Virus record (IMG/VR): IMGVR_UViG_3300033388_005055
Location: 1 to 50,440 of that record
From: a virus
Direction: 5' to 3' (one strand)
Length of the DNA stretch: 50,440 nt
The notes beneath the pieces are model-generated. The model saw nothing but the letters and a program-made list of their open reading frames with translations, was not told the DNA's origin and searched no databases. Of this stretch, positions 13,711 through 22,233 are shown piece after piece. The position numbers and the translations under genes were made by a program. How positions within the stretch are numbered: the first letter of the stretch is position 1; each line of letters opens with the position of its first letter.

Positions 13711-14948
13711 AATAATCCCGTCCCAATATCTGATATTGAGAAAACATCGACAATTTCAGTACTCATCTTATATCCTGTTTTTTCAATATTATGAGTAACT
13801 TTATTATAATAATATTTCGCCTGTTTTCCCCCTAGTCTATCCGGGAATCCATTATTGATTATTACCTGATTAGGAGGCATGACAAGCGGGTTTCCGATCT
13901 GTTGTGCTGCTATTCTATATCCGAATCCTTGCGGGGCTGTGGTGCTCTCGTATGGATCAAAGAAATGTTTTATATCCTCAAAATCGTTAGTGCGGAGTAA
14001 ATCTTTTACGACTTGTGTCTGAGCTGCTATTCCGTCACCTTCGACATCTGCGATCGCTTCTTTTATTCTCTCAGGTCTGAGTCTGTAAGTTATAACTTTT
14101 TCCTGTTCTGCAACAAATCTTTTTAAAACTACCCGACCATCTACAAAATCGAGTTGAACATTCGAGCCGACACCATTCTCTGATTCATTACTTTTCCAGT
14201 TATATGAGATAACATTGCTGATTTCTCCCTTATATCCAATTGCATGAGTTGAGCCGGTAGCATTGGAAACCCATTTCGGCATTAAAGAATTCCCTATTTT
14301 GTCATTATCCATAAATAAAGCTACAGTTTCACCAGTTGGAGAAAATCCAACAGAAAAAAGAGCTGACCATTCCCGAGCTAGTCTGGTTAAAAACTGAAAA
14401 TCAGTTTCGTCTTGTCTGACTGATCTGGTTGTATTAAGTCTATCAGTGGCATTCCTGAAATTGATAAATCTTTTTATTGGAGAAATTCCGATTCTGTTGA
14501 AAACTTCTGTGATAACATCTCTTCTGGTTCCAGAAGAATAAACGATTGATTCATCTAACCCACGGAATTTGTAACAAGTGAAATTACAATTATATGTGAT
14601 CTGTCCCTTACTGCTTCCACTCCCTGAAGGGGAAGAGATAAATCCTTTTAATCCTCTTCTGATTAGAGATCCGTTTATTTCTGAGGGGTTAAACTTATTA
14701 TTTAAAATATCAGCTTTTAATAAATTATCTCTATACCCCCAGGATATTTTTAGATTCACTCCGGTTCTTAGGATTCGGCTGAATAGATCATTTTTATCAT
14801 AAAAACTTAGAGTCCCTTGGGTCATAGCATCCCGTTGCTCAGTAACAGATAATTTAATAAGGTTTTTTGCCATTACATTATTGTCTAGTGCTACATCATC
14901 AGAGTCGATCTCAAAAAATGAACTGTCATCATTAGTTAATCCTATCAT
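13707..14948 (-). CDS. Baseplate hub protein (gpD/late control D-like)
   Basis: A 413-residue protein. The early S-V-T-E-Q-R-D-A-M-T-Q-G-T-L-S-F-Y-D segment, I-S-W-G-Y-R and the later D-E-T-D-F-Q-F-L-T-R-L-A-R-E-W motif are the recognisable core of gpD/gp27-type hub proteins. It sits between the LysM-like X protein and the spike, as in P2 and PBSX. It overlaps both neighbours by ATGA. Confidence 0.8.
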   Translation of the reverse strand: MIGLTNDDSSFFEIDSDDVALDNNVMAKNLIKLSVTEQRDAMTQGTLSFYDKNDLFSRILRTGVNLKISWGYRDNLLKADILNNKFNPSEINGSLIRRGLKGFISSPSGSGSSKGQITYNCNFTCYKFRGLDESIVYSSGTRRDVITEVFNRIGISPIKRFINFRNATDRLNTTRSVRQDETDFQFLTRLAREWSALFSVGFSPTGETVALFMDNDKIGNSLMPKWVSNATGSTHAIGYKGEISNVISYNWKSNESENGVGSNVQLDFVDGRVVLKRFVAEQEKVITYRLRPERIKEAIADVEGDGIAAQTQVVKDLLRTNDFEDIKHFFDPYESTTAPQGFGYRIAAQQIGNPLVMPPNQVIINNGFPDRLGGKQAKYYYNKVTHNIEKTGYKMSTEIVDVFSISDIGTGLL

Positions 14949-15217
14949 ACTGGAATCTTTAACCTCCTGATTTTAGTAAGGTCAAATCCTGATTCAAATA
15001 ATTCAATTATATTTGCATCAAAAATTCTATATGACTGATCTTCTGAGCCTGGCCCGTAAATATCAGAGCGACTTGCTATTTCATCGAGCGTATCAAGATC
15101 TTTAGATTTTATCTCAAAATTGATCTGATTATCTGGGATCGGCCGAATATCTTTTACCGGGACAATCCTTCCATTCTTGTCATTAAAAGATACAGTCTCT
15201 ATATCAAAATATCTCAA
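14945..15217 (-). CDS. Tail protein X-like (LysM-type) component
   Basis: A 90-residue protein. The second half (D-T-L-D-E-I-A-S-R-x-x-I-Y-G ... I-x-D-A-N ... L-x-x-L-x-I-P) follows the LysM-like fold of P2 gpX. It helps place the hub between tube and baseplate. Length is typical (P2 gpX is 67). ATGA overlaps join it to its neighbours. Confidence 0.65.
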   Translation of the reverse strand: MRYFDIETVSFNDKNGRIVPVKDIRPIPDNQINFEIKSKDLDTLDEIASRSDIYGPGSEDQSYRIFDANIIELFESGFDLTKIRRLKIPV

Positions 15218-15795
15218 AACGATTTCCCCCCTGTACCATCGATTGCATCAACAGCGATTACAGCCTGTTGAGTAAGTATAGCAAGTTTTCTGGACAACTC
15301 TTCAGCTTTATATAATACATTGTTCTCATCAAGCCACAATTCAATTGAGACCTCCGAATATTGCGGAATCCCGAGCTGGTTTGTCCATTGCTTTTTATTT
15401 GTGAAATCACATTTTTTCACGAAATAAACTAACGGTACTGATCCAGTTCCCCAGTAATATAAAACTTTAGGATTCGGGTTAAATTGAGTTGTAAAAATAT
15501 TTAGCAATCCTACAGACTGGTTTCTGAGTACGTCGAATTGTTTTAAAAGAAGAGAATTTCCGATTGTATTATTCCTTTTAACCAATGGAAGAGTGAAAGA
15601 TATTTTTCTATTACCGTTACCTCCATGTTGAATCGGGGAATAATTTAAACCGGGAATCGGGACTTCAGTTAAGAATATATCTTTATTGTCGCTCATATCC
15701 CCTGGGACTGTTTTTGATGTAATAATCTGCTTGTTCGATAGATCAAACATAAACCACGGGAGATTGAAGCTATAATGCGGTACATTAAAATTCAT
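15214..15795 (-). CDS. Baseplate/tube-initiator protein
   Basis: A 193-residue protein between tape measure and X-like genes. It contains a P-x-P-G-L-N-Y-S-P-I-x-x-G-G-x-G-x-R-K-I-S-F pattern and a Y-x-E-V-S-I-E-L-W end similar to the tube-initiator (CIS tube/gp53-like) proteins of contractile systems. These bind the hub and start tube polymerisation. The family name is tentative; the context is strong. Confidence 0.55.
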   Translation of the reverse strand: MNFNVPHYSFNLPWFMFDLSNKQIITSKTVPGDMSDNKDIFLTEVPIPGLNYSPIQHGGNGNRKISFTLPLVKRNNTIGNSLLLKQFDVLRNQSVGLLNIFTTQFNPNPKVLYYWGTGSVPLVYFVKKCDFTNKKQWTNQLGIPQYSEVSIELWLDENNVLYKAEELSRKLAILTQQAVIAVDAIDGTGGKSF

Positions 15796-17078
15796 AATCC
15801 GTACCTCTCAAATTCAGAATTAAACTCATTTCTCATTTGTTCAATTAATCCAGCCCCTAATCCTCTGCCTTCTTCAATCCCTCCGTTCTGAACATTTATA
15901 TTCATCCCGGTAAAATCGATATTTGCTGTAGAAGTATTTCCAACTGAGGTCTGTAGTTCTGGGAATAATCGCGCGTCCTGTTCTTTTAAGGCTGCAAGGT
16001 TGCTCTGTTCTGGTCCTTCTCCTTTCTCCCCAAATCCAAGAGCACCTAAGAGATTTTGAGTCTGTCCTTTTAAAGTACCAAAGAATCCGAATTCCTTTAT
16101 AGCGGTTATTGTATCGGCGATATCGCCAAGAACTGTAGCTATAAACTCGAATGTTTTTAATATCCCGGTTCCTATTATATTACCGAGACCTTCGAATAGT
16201 CCTCCCCATGCTTCTAATGCTTCTGTAGATCCAAATATGGATTCTCGGATATCTGACCAGGCATCTAGGATATTTTGTAATGGTGTCATTATTCCGCTTA
16301 TTGCAGGTACAAATCCATCAAGGAATTTATCTGTCATTTGAATGACAAAGCCGACCATTTCTCCTATTAGTTTGCCCATAGAAGTAAGAACACCTTTAAA
16401 AGAATTCCCCTCATCATTCACTTTGGTGAATATCCCAAGGAATTCCCCTAGATTCTCTACTATTCCCATCAAAGATGGGCCGATATTCCCAAGCCCAGAA
16501 AAGAATCCCGAGAATAATCCTCCGATTTGTTCGACCATTAAAGATACAAATTGTACGGCGGTTGCAATTTTAAAAACTATAAGATTGAAAATATTATCTA
16601 TGCTCTTTATTCTATCCCCGAATATCTTTTCCGCGAATCCGGCAACAACAACGGACATCCTTTTGATGAATCCGATTATGTTTTTTACACCCTGTACTAC
16701 AGCTCTAAAAATATTAGCGAGGTTCTGGCCCCATTTTACAAACATGACTCTTGAATCTCTGACCCAATCAAGCATTTTTTGAAGAAGAGGGAAAATTTCT
16801 TTTCGGAGTGGGAATAATAGATTTTTCAAGAAAACATCTTTAGCAATACCAAAAGCCTGCCCGACCTCCGGCATATCTAAAAGAGCGGTCTTTATGGCTT
16901 TGAATCCTGCGAATAATAGACCAAGTTTTCCGACTACGGCGGTCAATCCCCTGGATACACCTTTGGCCACTGTTGAGGCTTTAGTCTCCATTTGACCAAA
17001 TCCTCCCATGACCTTTTTAATTCCTTTATCAAAAAATGAGGTATCAAAAGTAAATCCTAGATCTGCTTCAGCTGCCAT
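15792..17078 (-). CDS. Tape measure protein
   Basis: A 428-residue protein with long hydrophobic, glycine-rich helical stretches (residues about 45-250) and F/G repeats typical of tape measure proteins. It lies between the frameshifted chaperone and the tube-initiator gene, the invariant location. It is short: at roughly 1.5 angstroms per residue it predicts a tail of about 60 nm, at the short end for a myovirus. It overlaps the -1 frame chaperone ORF by 11 bases and the next gene by ATGA. Confidence 0.85.
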   Translation of the reverse strand: MAAEADLGFTFDTSFFDKGIKKVMGGFGQMETKASTVAKGVSRGLTAVVGKLGLLFAGFKAIKTALLDMPEVGQAFGIAKDVFLKNLLFPLRKEIFPLLQKMLDWVRDSRVMFVKWGQNLANIFRAVVQGVKNIIGFIKRMSVVVAGFAEKIFGDRIKSIDNIFNLIVFKIATAVQFVSLMVEQIGGLFSGFFSGLGNIGPSLMGIVENLGEFLGIFTKVNDEGNSFKGVLTSMGKLIGEMVGFVIQMTDKFLDGFVPAISGIMTPLQNILDAWSDIRESIFGSTEALEAWGGLFEGLGNIIGTGILKTFEFIATVLGDIADTITAIKEFGFFGTLKGQTQNLLGALGFGEKGEGPEQSNLAALKEQDARLFPELQTSVGNTSTANIDFTGMNINVQNGGIEEGRGLGAGLIEQMRNEFNSEFERYGL

Positions 17079-17304
17079 TCTTATTATCCTTTACCAATTC
17101 AACTATTTCCTGAATCTTATCATAATCGAAATTACAAATATCCTGATAAGAAAATACCCCCGGATATTTGGTACCGATCTGAATAGATGCAAAAATCAGA
17201 TTATCTTCACCATAGCCTAGATCTAAAATCCCGTTAATACACAGATAGGGATTTTCTGAACCTTCACGGGTGGCTACTTCCCCGATCGGGTCTAGTCGAA
17301 AAAA
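17068..17304 (-). CDS. -1 frame extension of the tail assembly chaperone (GT-type)
   Basis: There is an open frame of 76 codons with no ATG or other good start, in the -1 phase relative to the gene at 17292-18086. It begins at the slippery run 17298-17304 and ends at a TGA (17070-17068) inside the tape measure start. Its sequence is acidic and protein-like (G-E-V-A-T-R-E-G ... Y-Q-D-I-C-N-F-D). The only sensible way to translate it is by -1 frameshift, giving a fusion of about 340 residues, as in gpG-GT chaperones of long-tailed phages. Confidence 0.7.
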   Translation of the reverse strand, partial: FFRLDPIGEVATREGSENPYLCINGILDLGYGEDNLIFASIQIGTKYPGVFSYQDICNFDYDKIQEIVELVKDNKNGS

Positions 17305-18086
17305 CGGTTAGTCTCGACAATAAACTTAAAAGTCTTATCACACTTTGAACAAGTCCTTTCAAGTTTTTTCTGTAGTCCGTAGATTTTAAGCTCATCAGCT
17401 ATTTTTTCAATATCGTCAAGCTCCAATCGATCAAAGATATACATTCCCCATGTAGACCGGAATTTATGGTCGACCTCTTCAAGGTTTTGATGTGTCATAG
17501 CTGAAACATACATCATATATTGAGCTCTTACTTTATCCGTTGGGAATTTCATTGAACCAGAAATCCCGTTATTCATATTCGGAAAATCGAAAGTAAGATT
17601 TTCTATGTTAAAAAGGACATCACCTTTTTTTGTCTTAATCTCGATCGGTTCATCAAGCTCAATAGTCACAGAAGGTCTTTCGTCTTTCTCATATTCAATA
17701 GCCTCTAAGTCGTCAAACTTAATTCTGTTGTCCATATCTTCATCTTCAGATATAAACTCATAAATATATTTATCGTTACATCTGGGACAATGAACTATTT
17801 GTTCTATCGATCCATCAGACCGTCGAACAAAAACAAGTTTAGCCAAATATTCTGCAGACTGAAAAGGCATGTGTCGAACAATGCCTTCAATCTGAGTTTT
17901 ATCTGTTATGACATCTCCATCTGAAGAGGTAACAGATTTTAGACACCCGGAGACTAGCCTGACTATTCCAGTCATTTCGTTGGGCGCTTTTTCTGCATCT
18001 GCAAGAACACCGCCTTTCGGTTTTACCAGTTCTCCATGGGTGTATATTTTCCCGCCATGATAGACGGGTACCAAGAATTTATCCAT
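17292..18086 (-). CDS. Tail assembly chaperone (G-type), with two CxxC pairs
   Basis: A 264-residue protein just upstream of the tape measure, where tail chaperones lie. The C-terminus ends N-R-F-F-D-stop on a T-TTT-TTC slippery heptamer. There are two C-x2-C pairs (C-P-R-C about residue 100 and C-S-K-C about 248) that may bind zinc and are unusual for chaperones. It is larger than lambda gpG. Some T4-like gp26/baseplate assembly proteins have a similar zinc arrangement and are an alternative. Confidence 0.65.
   Translation of the reverse strand: MDKFLVPVYHGGKIYTHGELVKPKGGVLADAEKAPNEMTGIVRLVSGCLKSVTSSDGDVITDKTQIEGIVRHMPFQSAEYLAKLVFVRRSDGSIEQIVHCPRCNDKYIYEFISEDEDMDNRIKFDDLEAIEYEKDERPSVTIELDEPIEIKTKKGDVLFNIENLTFDFPNMNNGISGSMKFPTDKVRAQYMMYVSAMTHQNLEEVDHKFRSTWGMYIFDRLELDDIEKIADELKIYGLQKKLERTCSKCDKTFKFIVETNRFFD
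17298..17304 (-). promoter_or_regulatory. Programmed -1 frameshift site (slippery heptamer)
   Basis: The minus strand reads T-TTT-TTC in the zero frame, a canonical X-XXY-YYZ slippery heptamer, two codons before the stop. The following CCCGATCGGG (17281-17290) is a perfect palindrome that may form a stimulatory stem just downstream. Confidence 0.65.
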
Positions 18087-18091
18087 TCAAT

Positions 18092-18508
18092 TTACTCCGG
18101 GTCAATTGGTGTTATATCTTCAGGAAGCAAAGTAATTGCAGCCTGTGCAAAAACAGGGGAGGAAGCATCATAAGCAGGACCGGCATATCTGGAACATTCA
18201 ACATTATCCCATATCTCCCGACCAAACTCTGCTCCGGCTCCGTCTGTTTTGATAATAACACAATCATGATACTCATTCTTATTTTTCCAATCCAGAAGAA
18301 TCTTTAATGTTTTTGAATTCCTCTTGATTTTAAATACCATAGGAACGGGAGGAATCTTTGTAACTCCATTTTTAACCGGGACCGTTTTATTCTGTCCTGG
18401 TACATCGACTACACCCTCTTCAAGAGGATATTCGTCCATTGATACCAGTCCTTCTAAGACTTCACCGTCTACGACAAGTATCTTCTTTTCTACCATATCA
18501 CCTTTCAT
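18092..18508 (-). CDS. Tail tube protein
   Basis: A 138-residue protein directly downstream of the sheath gene, of the length of PBSX XkdM/P2 FII-like tubes. AAGGAG precedes ATG 18508. A beta-rich sequence with V-P-M-V-F-K-I-K-R-N and a tail of T-L-L-P-E-D. It forms the inner tube inside the sheath. Confidence 0.75.
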   Translation of the reverse strand: MKGDMVEKKILVVDGEVLEGLVSMDEYPLEEGVVDVPGQNKTVPVKNGVTKIPPVPMVFKIKRNSKTLKILLDWKNKNEYHDCVIIKTDGAGAEFGREIWDNVECSRYAGPAYDASSPVFAQAAITLLPEDITPIDPE

Positions 18509-18519
18509 GATTTATCTCC

Positions 18520-20358
18520 TTATCTTAAAAGTATACCGACACCAATCTGTATCGATTCAGCCGGGGCGGGATATGTGAAATATGTATCATATGTTCGCTC
18601 ACCTGCCTGTAGGTTAGTTTTTGAATTTTTAATCGGATCGATTGAAACTGTAAAATGATCTTCAGCTACCGAATCGGTTCCGTCGTCTTCCTGAGTCTGT
18701 CCGAAAGTTTCACCTTCTGGAGAATCTCCGGTTGATCCTGATTTCCATAATTTATAGAGAAATGTCAGAATTGCCATTTTATCATTTTTGAGTCTGGCGA
18801 TCGCGTTTGGAGTGTTCTCAGAACCTGAAAGACTATCAACAGAAGAAACTTTTATAAAGTTCCTCATCAATATCCCGTTTCCAAATGCATAAGCATTATC
18901 GGTTGAAGGAGTCCGGCAGTTAGCCAGTTTTATTCCTATCCCGGCTTTTTCCTGAATAAGATTAATTCCATTTTCTGCGATATCAGTACGGTCTCTATTG
19001 TTTAGAAACTGATCTCCAACAACTCCCTCGGCCCCCAGGATTAAAGTTTCATTTGTAGCTGGTACATAATGGATTCCGAAAGTTGCTATAGTCCTAACCC
19101 ATACTCCCATAACATGACCACAGTTAGGAACATTTCTAAGCGGTGCATTTGCTGAGACTGTGAAAGGGTCTGAAACTTTCAGCCAGTTTGCAGGGATAAT
19201 CATATCGACTTCATCTGATCTCTGATAAGAATTCCCGATTGTTGCCAACTGAGATTTCGTTCTGTCTTCAGTAATTACAGTGATCACGATAGGATTATCA
19301 TTTTTTGTTCTGGATTTACTGTAAATCTCAAGTTCTTTCTGAATCGCTTCATTTGTGCTCTCTGGATTTGCAAGAAATCTAACATCAGCATCATTTAAGT
19401 TTTCATAAAAAACCCTTGCTCCAGCTGCTGTATTAACTGTTGTTCCATCGGCTCCACTGGCTAGGAAAATTACAGTTGCGTTTTCAACTGGCAATCTTTC
19501 GCCTAAAGTAGATGCTGAGGCTTCAGTGATTTTTATGAATGTATTTGAAGCGTGAATATTTTCAACATAAAAGTCGGTAACTGCTGATTCTGTAGAACAG
19601 ATCTGAGTCCCGAGCTCTGCGTTTACTTCTGTAATAATTCCGGTTGTAGACTCTCTGTATGTCTGAACTGTGAATCCCTGAATTACAACATCGTCGTCTA
19701 TAGCCAGAGTTTCACCTGAAGATCCGGTCTGTTCAAAATCACCCGACCATGAAACAGAATTAGCTGATTCATTAATTGCTGTTACAACTTTATATACAGG
19801 TTTTGCGCCGGAATCGGTTTTAAAGAGAATAATATCTCCGACTACAATTCCGATTACACTATCGAGAACCGCGGTTGATACTCCAGTCGCTGCGACTGTT
19901 GCAGCTGCAAGGGTGGAGAATCTATCAACATGAGTTATTTTAAATCCGGTTCTATTTCCAGAAACACCGAATTCAAGTTCTTCCTGATAAGCAGCCTCAA
20001 TTGTGTAAGCGTCTGCGTCTGCGCCATCATCAGCGACCTCTTTTTCAGCGACTACCGAATCGATGGCGTTCCCATCATACCCGAGAAGAGTCTGTATCCA
20101 CAAAGTCGGAGAAGTCCCGACGGTATTATCGAAAAATCCTTTTACAGTGTCCGGTCCGTAATCGTTCGGATTAACCTGGCCTCCGAATATCTGTGCGAAA
20201 TCTTCCGGGGATTTAACCTCGAAAGCTTTGTTATAGCTTCTTTCAAAATTAGCAATTATACCACCGATTAAAAAATCAGAGGCAACAACGGCCAATGTCC
20301 GTTTAACAGGAAGATTTTTCCCGTTTAATCCGAATGTCCTTAAATTCTTAGTACCCAT
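18520..20358 (-). CDS. Contractile tail sheath protein
   Basis: A 612-residue protein. The N-terminal F-x-R-S-Y-N-K-A-F-E-V-x-S-P-E-D-F-A-Q-I-F-G segment and the C-terminal K-M-A-I-L-T-F-L-Y-K-L-W plus the F-x-Y-P-A-P-A-E-S-I-x-I-G-V-G strand are sheath features. Residues about 110-300 are extra beta-rich inserts exposed on the outside of the sheath. Larger than P2 FI (396) because of these inserts. It marks the phage as a myovirus. Confidence 0.85.
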   Translation of the reverse strand: MGTKNLRTFGLNGKNLPVKRTLAVVASDFLIGGIIANFERSYNKAFEVKSPEDFAQIFGGQVNPNDYGPDTVKGFFDNTVGTSPTLWIQTLLGYDGNAIDSVVAEKEVADDGADADAYTIEAAYQEELEFGVSGNRTGFKITHVDRFSTLAAATVAATGVSTAVLDSVIGIVVGDIILFKTDSGAKPVYKVVTAINESANSVSWSGDFEQTGSSGETLAIDDDVVIQGFTVQTYRESTTGIITEVNAELGTQICSTESAVTDFYVENIHASNTFIKITEASASTLGERLPVENATVIFLASGADGTTVNTAAGARVFYENLNDADVRFLANPESTNEAIQKELEIYSKSRTKNDNPIVITVITEDRTKSQLATIGNSYQRSDEVDMIIPANWLKVSDPFTVSANAPLRNVPNCGHVMGVWVRTIATFGIHYVPATNETLILGAEGVVGDQFLNNRDRTDIAENGINLIQEKAGIGIKLANCRTPSTDNAYAFGNGILMRNFIKVSSVDSLSGSENTPNAIARLKNDKMAILTFLYKLWKSGSTGDSPEGETFGQTQEDDGTDSVAEDHFTVSIDPIKNSKTNLQAGERTYDTYFTYPAPAESIQIGVGILLR

Positions 20359-20621
20359 TATTCAGTCTCCTCTTTTTTGGGTTCTGGTGTCTGTACGATT
20401 TCTTTTTTAGGATTAGAGATCCCACTGACAACAAATAGTTTTTTAGCCTGGTTCCAATCTGGATGTTTAAGCCATTTTTTAGGAATTTCTTTTGTTTCCC
20501 TGGATAAAAAAGTGATCATATCTCTACCGATATGGAGATCATATTTTCTATTCCCTCTGAATGTTACCGGAATCATTTCAATATTTACAGTTTCCGGAGT
20601 AATAATTTTTACTCTTGACAT
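20358..20621 (-). CDS. Small structural-region protein
   Basis: An 87-residue protein. ATG 20621 has GGGAGG 9 bases upstream. Basic, with a short P/E/K-rich tail. It lies between the DUF2829-like and sheath genes. It could be a tail connector or an accessory gene; no motif decides. Confidence 0.5.
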   Translation of the reverse strand: MSRVKIITPETVNIEMIPVTFRGNRKYDLHIGRDMITFLSRETKEIPKKWLKHPDWNQAKKLFVVSGISNPKKEIVQTPEPKKEETE

Positions 20622-20622
20622 A

Positions 20623-20832
20623 TTATACAACCTCCCAATTTTCGCTAAACAATTCTATCATTGTTTCTTTCCATGGGACTTTCCCGAATCTGCTCTCAAC
20701 ATATAAATAAGGTGCTGTCATTTTACTGTTTTCATCAGGGAATTGTGCTCTAATAACAACGTCTTTTCCCCATTGTGGCAATCTCATCCCATATCCTTTT
20801 TTTACTTCTTCTAATGCTTTTCCAAAATCCAT
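20623..20832 (-). CDS. tad2: DUF2829 family protein, Tad2-like anti-Thoeris candidate
   Basis: A 69-residue protein. It begins M-D-F-G-K-A-L-E-E-V-K-K-G-Y-G-M-R and ends V-P-W-K-E-T-M-I-E-L-F-S-E-N-W-E-V-V, matching the M-x-F-G-x-A-L ... D-W-E-V-V frame of DUF2829. That family includes Tad2, which sequesters the Thoeris signal (a gcADPR-type cyclic nucleotide). The family's G-W ligand-pocket loop is shifted to P-Q-W-G-K here, and the protein is shorter than most Tad2. It is transcribed with the tail genes, with a GGGGG ribosome site. Activity is inferred; the family membership is fairly secure. Confidence 0.65.
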   Translation of the reverse strand: MDFGKALEEVKKGYGMRLPQWGKDVVIRAQFPDENSKMTAPYLYVESRFGKVPWKETMIELFSENWEVV

Positions 20833-20833
20833 A

Positions 20834-22033
20834 TTAATTTTCCCCCGAGATATTTATATTCGATGTTATATCTATAGTTTTAACTAATTCTTCAGCTTCT
20901 GCAAGCTGTTCGATAACTTCAATTGTCATTTGAAACTGGACTTTAGGAATTATATCAATCCCTTGTGGTGGCCTTGTTTCTGTTGGAGCTCCATTAAAAT
21001 CTATTTCGTGCTTTCTTCCGTTAATCCATATTAATTCATTCCCTATAAAATCCCGGATAGCTTTTGTCATTACGGCAATTAAAGAGGAAGCTCGCGCTTC
21101 ACAATCTAAAAGGATTAAATAATCCCAGACCTGACCCTCTTTCCGTTCTGTCATAGACCCGTCAGTTTTATAGGATTCGATAAAATGATCAAGTTTCCCG
21201 GTTCTAAGGATAGGATCTGCGGTAATACCCCAGACACATAAACCCGGTAATCTGACATTTCTTTCATCAGGATTGATATAAACAGGAAAAGTGATGTAAA
21301 TATCTGCATCGGTATAATCATTAAGAATAGTTTTCCCGTCGAAATTGTCATTAATTATCGCTACGGAGATATTATCATCCATAGAAGCGATTTGATGAGT
21401 CTCCGAATTATTCCCGTCGTCAATTAAAATAACTGCATACCTATCAAGATAATTATAATCCCCGGTTGGGATTTCTGTCTCTCCTGCTGATACCGATATA
21501 GTCCCGAGTAAAATTCCTTTTCCGACATTCTGTGTAAGGTAATATTCAAGATGTTCTTGCACTGAATTAAGTATGTCTATCGGTAATTCTTCAAGCTCGA
21601 CGATCATCTCAGATAAAATTATTGAATCATCACCTGGATAAAGAGCAGTGATTTCTATTCTATCGATCGAGGTAATATCTTTTACATTAATATTCACATC
21701 AGTGAAAGAGTCATAAACCGGGAGAAAATATTCATCAGTATCATTTATCTTAATTTTGTAGTTAAAATCTGATTCTAAATTCCGACCATAGTGTTGACGG
21801 CCTTTTGTATCGCTCCATATGCTGAAAGTAAGAATCTCATAATCAGTAATATCTATAGGTGAAAGGGATTTTGTGAGAGTCTTGATGGTATCACCTGATT
21901 TAAACTGAGCAATAAGAGAAGTATTATAATTCAAACTTGCGATATAATCAGAGAATTCATTCAATGCAATTACTGAAGGTGAATTGATTGTCCATCCGGT
22001 TAAACTGGTAAAATCTTCTATTTTAAGTTTCAT
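20834..22033 (-). CDS. Tail terminator/completion protein with N-terminal beta domain
   Basis: A 399-residue protein upstream of the sheath operon. Residues about 1-150 look like a jelly-roll carbohydrate-binding-like domain. Residues about 155-380 end with I-E-V-I-E-Q-L-A-E-A and contain G-K-G-I-L-L-G-T-I-S-V, as in tail terminator (gp17/U-like) proteins. An N-terminal surface domain fused to a terminator is unusual. The first 18 bases are repeated exactly 200 bp upstream in the start of the next gene. Confidence 0.5.
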   Translation of the reverse strand: MKLKIEDFTSLTGWTINSPSVIALNEFSDYIASLNYNTSLIAQFKSGDTIKTLTKSLSPIDITDYEILTFSIWSDTKGRQHYGRNLESDFNYKIKINDTDEYFLPVYDSFTDVNINVKDITSIDRIEITALYPGDDSIILSEMIVELEELPIDILNSVQEHLEYYLTQNVGKGILLGTISVSAGETEIPTGDYNYLDRYAVILIDDGNNSETHQIASMDDNISVAIINDNFDGKTILNDYTDADIYITFPVYINPDERNVRLPGLCVWGITADPILRTGKLDHFIESYKTDGSMTERKEGQVWDYLILLDCEARASSLIAVMTKAIRDFIGNELIWINGRKHEIDFNGAPTETRPPQGIDIIPKVQFQMTIEVIEQLAEAEELVKTIDITSNINISGEN

Positions 22034-22038
22034 TAGAT

Positions 22039-22233
22039 TTAATTACCTCCCAGCTTTAATATCCCATCATAAAAACTACAGGATACTCCGTGATATATCA
22101 TATAATCTCTCACTCTTTCTAAATCTTCATAAGGGATATCAGAATCATTGATTATTTTTATAGTTGAATGAGGATGATTGTTTAACATTGCAATTAAAAT
22201 ACTTTTATCAAATGATTCTATTTTAAGTTTCAT
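22039..22233 (-). CDS. Small protein with duplicated N-terminal start
   Basis: A 64-residue protein. ATG 22233 starts with M-K-L-K-I-E-S-F, nearly the same as M-K-L-K-I-E-D-F of the 22033 gene; 18 bases are identical. The remainder resembles no family. It may have formed by local duplication. It lies within the connector genes. Confidence 0.5.
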   Translation of the reverse strand: MKLKIESFDKSILIAMLNNHPHSTIKIINDSDIPYEDLERVRDYMIYHGVSCSFYDGILKLGGN

